From positions 1-43,010 of IMG/VR virus record IMGVR_UViG_3300025668_000018: 43,010 nt of DNA, one strand, 5' to 3'. Shown piece after piece: positions 40,101-43,010 of the stretch. This DNA comes from a virus. Every line of letters begins with the position of its first letter. Position 1 is the first letter of the stretch. The position numbers and the translations under genes were made by a program. The notes beneath the pieces were generated by a model. The model worked only from the letters and a program-made list of their open reading frames with translations. It made no database searches and had not been told where the DNA came from.

Positions 40101-41311
40101 AAGTTCGTGTTTATCACAGTAATCACTGTATGCACAGCACTTCCAATAATGTAATTATTAGTGGTGCAATCTCTGAGGTTAGCGATACTTCGTTAACTGC
40201 ATCACTTTCTGCATCTGATGTTAGTATTTCAGTATCAGATGCTACAGCATTCCATAAAATTATTAATGGTCTTGCAATTTCTGTAAGTAATGTTGGATTT
40301 ATTAAGATTGGTAATGAGGTTATTTCCTATAGTGCAATCAGTGGTGATAACAAAACCATTACTGTATACGAAAGAGGTGTTGATGGTACGACTGCTGTAT
40401 CTCATGCAGATGAATCAGTTGTTGAGTGCTATAACTTAGATGGTATTCCACTACCTCAGATCAATAGGACTCATACAGGAATCTTGAATCCCACTCTCGA
40501 TTACTATGAATTGAGCACCTCTTCTATTGCAAGACTAGGTATTATTGGTGGTGGTACTAATATTACTGCTACACAAAACGTTCAGTATAATGTTCTCGTT
40601 CCTCAGATTGAGAGAATGCTACTACCTAAGACTGATATTACTGCTAGAATCAATACGATCAGTGGTACATCAATCAATGATGGAACATCATTAGCGCAAG
40701 CATCATTCGCCAACGATGGAGTATTCCGTGATGTTATCCTAGGAACAGATAACTATCTCGAAAAACCTGCATTGATTTGTTCTACAGTCAATGAATCTGC
40801 AGAACTAAGTGGCGCTAAGTCATTCAGACTAGACCTAACGATGATTAGTGATAAAACTAACATCAGTCCTGTCATTGATACTGATAGATTATCTGCCACA
40901 TTGGTATCCAATAGGATTAACAATCCTGCCGATGTCAACAGTGCAAACCTTGCCGTTGGTGATAAGCATGAGGCAGTATACATTACAAGAACTGCTGATT
41001 TGAAGAATCCTTCAGGTTCTATTAAGTTGTATTTTACAGGATACCGTCCCCCCAACACAACGATTAAAGTCCTATATAGAGTACGACCGATTGGTTCTAC
41101 GACTCCCATTGAAGAATTGGGATTCAACTTCTTCCCAGCAGAAGGATCCAATATACCAGTTACATCAGAGACTCAAATTTTCAGCGAATATGAGTACGAG
41201 GTAAGTGGTCTGAACTTCGATCAGTATCAAGTTAAGGTTCTGTTTGTATCTCCAAACCAATCCTTGGTTCCTATTATCAAAGATTTGAGAGCGATTGCTC
41301 TTGCTGTATAA
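34103..41311 (+). CDS. Large DUF4815-type baseplate/fibre protein (2402 aa)
   Basis: The first 330 residues match the DUF4815 pattern known from phage structural proteins (LNVTPYYDDFDKDKNFYRVL, RPGFPIQARELTTMQSILQN, VYFIRGFFVDVD). The middle has GExITG-like units, and an Arg-rich stretch around 1325-1435 (RTTRNSGWLAQDRGRSPSPG) that ends in IPWIRSRNIDVDVARLKPRT. Next comes a conserved region around 1634-1775 (YDPLAQSFIVDETDGVFLTS, then IDVYFFKKD). Two more GExITG units and a module with EVISYSAIS and YERGVDGTTAVSH lie near 1910-2115. The C-terminus is beta-rich (IKLYFTGYRPPNTTIKVLYR). By position after gp8 it may replace T4 gp9/gp10 in connecting fibres to the baseplate, which is inference. 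It overlaps both neighbours by one base (TAATG). Confidence 0.87.
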   Translation: MAQNTNLNVTPYYDDFDKDKNFYRVLFRPGFPIQARELTTMQSILQNQVENVGSHLFKDGAMVIPGQVGYDLTVDAIMLQESFLGADVESYRTQLNGLIIEGLTTGVKAKVLYSISSTESDKGYITLYLKYIESGGTNNSTELFASNEQLVTNTEITFGTTLIEVGSPFAQLLPTDALQMGSVSYVQQGVYFIRGFFVDVDYQYILLDQYGSNPSYRIGLNIQESIVTPEDDLSLNDNAAGTSNYAAPGSHRFRIKTTLIKKLLTDDADKNFIELLRINNSKVEKLVDRTALNELEKGLALRTYEESGNYVVKDFEISVRESLDDGFNNGVYAAGATTSNGTTTSDAKYAVEFGAGVAYIRGYRVKRLSPSYVDLDKPRETLDAQNVIIPFEMGNFSNVTNIFGFPNTSGSTITNAYHTLELRDTASASAGSAAGDLIGYARVTSIEHLNDPDNTFGNTDDQYKLNVMDVQMFTVLELASAKSIPQGSLVVGGTSGARAYIVSATTSSDRVDVYQVEGTFLQNEMLLIDGAFLDTINHIHSYQYSDTRQFVARDESTLAIEFTADLVLEDVQLVEGSTFTYDATGGAETITGLQSNFALDLRPGDKIFFNNTQFVTVDIITPGDLAAGGSASIFNYANQVVNVTPPSSNFPSAGTYNTLLRYRTKLFDVANADLLSDMPKKYIKSISDESMIVRRTFDAQTVSSDSISITLPENEQFESITDEAYTVTVLAGTNSTHPVGDQITLDTVTTSALGYISFTSADRTTLQIENLTNITSVKVTATVSKNITVKKTKSGNEMFVLKVTNTTSNLDKQNYNLTYSNLYGTRIEDKELSLGLTDSYRLHAVYESNDDNDPIIPSVVLVEPVFFANGTIVTGRTSKSRAKVVDFASGSLKLSLVYITGSFLSGETLDGFDSTGASISAIINDSEGSIVAGSKVVTDNYFLEVAQTGFIYNISRVVRKKGTIAPIRKLKLVLDYYTHSSTGDYFGGQSYLNTAYTDIPFFGFKFLADYLDFRPGVKNLYSGTGTVASPAYVNCSTFDFKSRVFNISGTPNATVFDVPKLNSNFRCDFDWYLPRKDKAFITPDGEFQIIKGKSSDTPEEPDDLKDGMLLATISHKPYGFDPENDTVIVRSDNRRYTMRDIGAIERRLDQVEYYTSLNLLESDTFNSQILDSSGKNRLKNGFIVDDFTDHGKSDTAHEDFSAALDFEFGECRPSHYTTNVPLIINESLSTNYQQTGPLITLPYTELKIIEQPYASRVENINPFNVFTYIGRITLTPGSDDWLDTSRVPARVTQIEGDFQQVSSELNVDQNGFAPIQWRAWQTNWTGERAIGSRTTRNSGWLAQDRGRSPSPGVWGGRGMRRINRTTTIETTGTQTRQGVRSRVIPRIDRQSLGDSILSSTSIPWIRSRNIDVDVARLKPRTRFYSFFDGRSTVDFQVPKMIEIIKDPAIDSRTNSTPFVIGETVTGLTSGCKFKVAAPNDFYRFNPYDDTALPESYASTTAFLNIDTVELSKQATGDYYGNFQVQEVLVGTSGATAVVRDRRLISDRFGKLRTSFFIPSPSLDTNPRWATGTRTLRLSTSDTDSRLGGAVASAAETNYEASGTLNTIQENVLAVRNAEVVRDTVTQNRTVRSTRTEIRQIGWYDPLAQSFIVDETDGVFLTSIDVYFFKKDASIPVSMQIRTMENGYPTTTILPFSDVTLEPDSVQLSESAAVATKFTFDAPVFIPQSVEHCFVLLSDSNSYQIWISRMGEQDITGDRTISEQPYAGVLFKSQNASTWTADQYEDLKFVVNRADFTNTLNTRLVVNNSALSRGNGGELNLRRDAIQTFTPELVLTLNSTTLPYTVGSRIYQKTTLAEGTISAVQTTVAGVLLTINDISGTWAAGSNTGGVITNRVVSSKTLATMVVSTPTGDFTPGETITGNSADAPTAEVLTWNSGTNTLTLRYVSTDFTASTETITGGTSAITATVSSVTYSGDAIESSAVSDSFVSATPTYSTGQRKVRVYHSNHCMHSTSNNVIISGAISEVSDTSLTASLSASDVSISVSDATAFHKIINGLAISVSNVGFIKIGNEVISYSAISGDNKTITVYERGVDGTTAVSHADESVVECYNLDGIPLPQINRTHTGILNPTLDYYELSTSSIARLGIIGGGTNITATQNVQYNVLVPQIERMLLPKTDITARINTISGTSINDGTSLAQASFANDGVFRDVILGTDNYLEKPALICSTVNESAELSGAKSFRLDLTMISDKTNISPVIDTDRLSATLVSNRINNPADVNSANLAVGDKHEAVYITRTADLKNPSGSIKLYFTGYRPPNTTIKVLYRVRPIGSTTPIEELGFNFFPAEGSNIPVTSETQIFSEYEYEVSGLNFDQYQVKVLFVSPNQSLVPIIKDLRAIALAV

Positions 41312-41547
41312 TGTCACACATTCCTGTAAAAAATAAAGATAACTGGTACAGAAACTCGGAAACGGGTTCTGTACTGTGTTCCGATTCTGATACATATCAG
41401 AAATATATGGCTGCATATAAATCAGATAAACAGAAGCAGGAGGACTTTAACACTTTACAAAACGAAGTTTCTGAGTTAAAATCAGATGTAAGTGATATCA
41501 AATCACTTTTACTAACGTTAGTACAAAGTAAAGAGAACAAATTATGA
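41311..41547 (+). CDS. Small protein with C-terminal coiled coil (78 aa)
   Basis: It starts at ATG 41311, overlapping the stop of the 2402-residue gene, and ends at TGA 41545-41547. The first half is polar and aromatic (NKDNWYRNSETGSVLCSDS). The second half is a clear heptad pattern (FNTLQNEVSELKSDVSDIKS, then LLLTLVQ), so it should form a short coiled coil. Small proteins of this form follow the large baseplate gene in other T4-like cyanophages as far as I recall. It may be an assembly chaperone or a bridging peptide; the function is unknown. Confidence 0.75.
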   Translation: MSHIPVKNKDNWYRNSETGSVLCSDSDTYQKYMAAYKSDKQKQEDFNTLQNEVSELKSDVSDIKSLLLTLVQSKENKL

Positions 41548-41762
41548 CGATTGAACAAGTCTCTCAGGTTGACATGCTCTCTCAATTTAAAGAGCGTCTT
41601 CAAGCAATCATTACTGAGAATCAGCAACTTGCTGCTAAAATTAAAGAAAATGAAACAACGGGACTGAAACTTCAGGGTGCTATTGAAGCACTTGAATATT
41701 ATAATCCTCAGGAGGAAGAGACCTCTTCCCAACCTCCAGAAGAAGAAGAAACTGAAGAGTGA
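41544..41762 (+). CDS. Small coiled-coil protein with acidic tail (72 aa)
   Basis: It starts at ATG 41544 inside the end of the previous gene (ATGA overlap) and stops at TGA 41760-41762. Residues of about 10-50 form a helix with heptad character (MLSQFKERLQAIITENQQLA, then AKIKENE). The tail is Pro/Glu-rich (QEEETSSQPPEEEETEE), strongly acidic and likely disordered. It closes the gp8 operon directly ahead of a terminator. It is probably a partner of the preceding coiled-coil protein, judging only by coupling and shape. Confidence 0.75.
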   Translation: MTIEQVSQVDMLSQFKERLQAIITENQQLAAKIKENETTGLKLQGAIEALEYYNPQEEETSSQPPEEEETEE

Positions 41763-41770
41763 TAGATTGG

Positions 41771-41790
41771 GGGGCAGAAATGCCCCTTTT
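41771..41790 (+). terminator. Intrinsic terminator closing the gp8 operon
   Basis: GGGGCA (41771-41776), a GAAA tetraloop and TGCCCC (41781-41786) make a perfect 6-bp GC-rich stem, followed at once by TTTT. It lies 8 bp after the stop of the last gene of the operon and before the next late promoter. Confidence 0.88.
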
Positions 41791-41798
41791 CTATTACG

Positions 41799-41806
41799 CA
41801 TAAATA
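41799..41806 (+). promoter_or_regulatory. T4-type late promoter (CATAAATA) for the tail-fibre gene
   Basis: CATAAATA at 41799-41806, followed by ACT, lies 8 bp after the T-tract of the terminator and 37 bp before the ATG at 41844. The arrangement of terminator then late promoter makes this a new transcription unit. Confidence 0.68.
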
Positions 41807-41843
41807 ACTTGGAAGCATAATCACTATCGAGTTGTCGTAAAAA

Positions 41844-43010
41844 ATGGCAAATAGAATACAGTTAAGACGCGGTGGTGCTCAGGAATGGGCAAACGCGAAT
41901 CCAACTCTTGCACAGGGTGAACTTGGAATTGAACTTGATACTGGTCGGTTCAAAATCGGTGATGGTGCAACAGCATGGAACACGCTAAGATATGAGCGTC
42001 CTGTAGAGTCCAACACTAATACACCAAATACTCTTGTACAAAGAGATGCAGATGGAAGTTTTTCTGCGGGTACTATTACATCAACTCTTATTGGTAATGC
42101 TTCAACATCAACTAGACTTGAACAGACTAGACAGATCCAGTTATCTAACGATGTAACGGCAACGGGCAACTTTGATGGTTCCCAAAACTTAAATTTAAGT
42201 ACTGCTTTATCACTGATCAATACTCTTCCTCATTACTTGGAAGGTGGTTTAAGCACTACTACTAGAACATTTACTGAGGTTACTGTTGATCAGAAGGGTA
42301 GAGTTATAAATGCTAGAACTCCTGCTCAACTAAATCTTACAGATTACGGTCTTGATGGTTCTGCAACTAGTGATACAACTTTAGCACAACCCTGGAATGC
42401 AAACTTAGAAGCAATCTCAGACGAAACTGGTACTGGTTTATATTCAAAAACTGCAGCAGGTGTTGTTGAGACCAGACTTATTACTGGTGCTGCTGGTCAA
42501 ATTGTTATTACTGATGGTGGTGGTATTAGTGGCAATCCTCTAATCTCACTGTCGATTCAAGCAAACGTTGTTCCTGGAGATTACAATACAGAATCTCTTA
42601 CATCAGTATCACAAGCTGGTAGTAATGGAGAACCTTTTGGTACAGAGACTGTTAATGCTTCCAAGTTTTCTGTTGACGATAAAGGGCGTTTAACAACCGT
42701 AACAAATGTGCCTATTGCTACTGCTACCGAGGGTAGTAAGTATGATGACTATGATGCTGGCACTGCTTATTCTAGATATGCAATCATTCAGAATGCATCG
42801 AAAGTATACCAAGCGATTGCAGACATCGGTGCTGGTGTTGGTGCTCCTACTCATTCCAGTGGTGATACTGGATCATGGCGTTACCTCGCGGCTGAGGCAA
42901 CGGAGCAGAAGGGACTGGCTAGTTTTGCACAGGAAGATTTCGATGTTGACAGTAACGGGCATGTAACTATTGCTGCCCTAGGCGTAGATAATACACAATT
43001 ACAAAATAAT
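41844..43010 (+). CDS. Tail-fibre-like protein, 5' part (runs off the window)
   Basis: An ATG at 41844 opens a frame that remains open for 389 codons to the window end, so this is the N-terminal part of a longer protein. The start IQLRRGGAQEWANANPTLAQ, then GELGIELDTGRFKIGDGATA and WNTL, is the N-terminal domain found in the Bordetella phage Mtd tropism protein family and in many phage fibres, where it attaches the fibre. Two copies of a 'V-x-V-D-x-K-G-R-[VL]' unit (VTVDQKGRVINA, FSVDDKGRLTTV) and a third degenerate one (VDSNGHVTIA) follow, typical of repetitive fibre shafts. It should be a distal or side tail fibre. The receptor-binding end is outside the window. Confidence 0.88.
   Translation, partial: MANRIQLRRGGAQEWANANPTLAQGELGIELDTGRFKIGDGATAWNTLRYERPVESNTNTPNTLVQRDADGSFSAGTITSTLIGNASTSTRLEQTRQIQLSNDVTATGNFDGSQNLNLSTALSLINTLPHYLEGGLSTTTRTFTEVTVDQKGRVINARTPAQLNLTDYGLDGSATSDTTLAQPWNANLEAISDETGTGLYSKTAAGVVETRLITGAAGQIVITDGGGISGNPLISLSIQANVVPGDYNTESLTSVSQAGSNGEPFGTETVNASKFSVDDKGRLTTVTNVPIATATEGSKYDDYDAGTAYSRYAIIQNASKVYQAIADIGAGVGAPTHSSGDTGSWRYLAAEATEQKGLASFAQEDFDVDSNGHVTIAALGVDNTQLQNN

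Noticed and set aside
41397-41801. 134-codon minus-strand frame with a Phe-rich N-terminus
   Set aside because: It is antisense to the two small coiled-coil genes and starts across the terminator; the Phe and Leu runs are the reverse image of Lys and Glu codons.

Overview
The window looks like part of the genome of a marine T4-like cyanophage (myovirus of Synechococcus or Prochlorococcus). The sequence is AT-rich, every confident gene lies on the + strand, and genes are packed with 1 to 20 bp overlaps. The key evidence is a T4-type baseplate wedge series (gp25, gp6, gp8) in T4 order, interrupted and followed by very large structural proteins typical of cyanomyoviruses. Short CATAAATA-type elements that match the T4 late promoter recur at operon heads. 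I see no tRNA, rRNA, CRISPR array, insertion sequence, intein or metabolic gene.

Layout. (1) Bases 1-1584 hold small unknown genes of likely early or middle type. Two near-consensus host-type sigma70 promoters lie here (-35 at 1122 and 1370), together with short regulatory-looking repeats. Among these are three copies of TTTTCCACA, which matches the DnaA-box form described for cyanobacteria. (2) Bases 1585-2192 are three tiny, partly overlapping genes, one of them AbrB/MazE-like, running straight into the virion genes. (3) Bases 2182-5448 hold an 853-residue structural protein, a PAAR-type spike-tip protein and a 48-residue very basic protein. (4) Bases 5448-27067 form a late operon: gp25, gp6 and a single 6376-residue open reading frame. 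(5) Bases 27063-32531 are a second late unit with a 406-residue fibre-like protein ending in a copper-protein (cupredoxin) domain and a 1405-residue protein with further cupredoxin-like and YHYH domains. (6) Bases 32536-41790 are a third late unit: gp8, a 2402-residue DUF4815-type protein and two small coiled-coil proteins, closed by a clear intrinsic terminator. (7) From 41799 a fourth late promoter drives a tail-fibre gene that runs off the window end.

How the genes fit together. gp25, gp6 and gp8 should build the baseplate wedges. The PAAR protein should cap the central spike. The large proteins are probably baseplate-attached or fibre components that contact the host or sense the environment. 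The most striking point is that these large proteins, and gp8 itself, share a small kit of recurring modules: GGxGY repeats, GExITG segments, a module ending in RGxxGT, and YHYH and cupredoxin-like domains. This suggests that domains are copied and shuffled between neighbouring virion genes. Product names without a T4 counterpart are inferences from visible motifs and position; no database search was possible.
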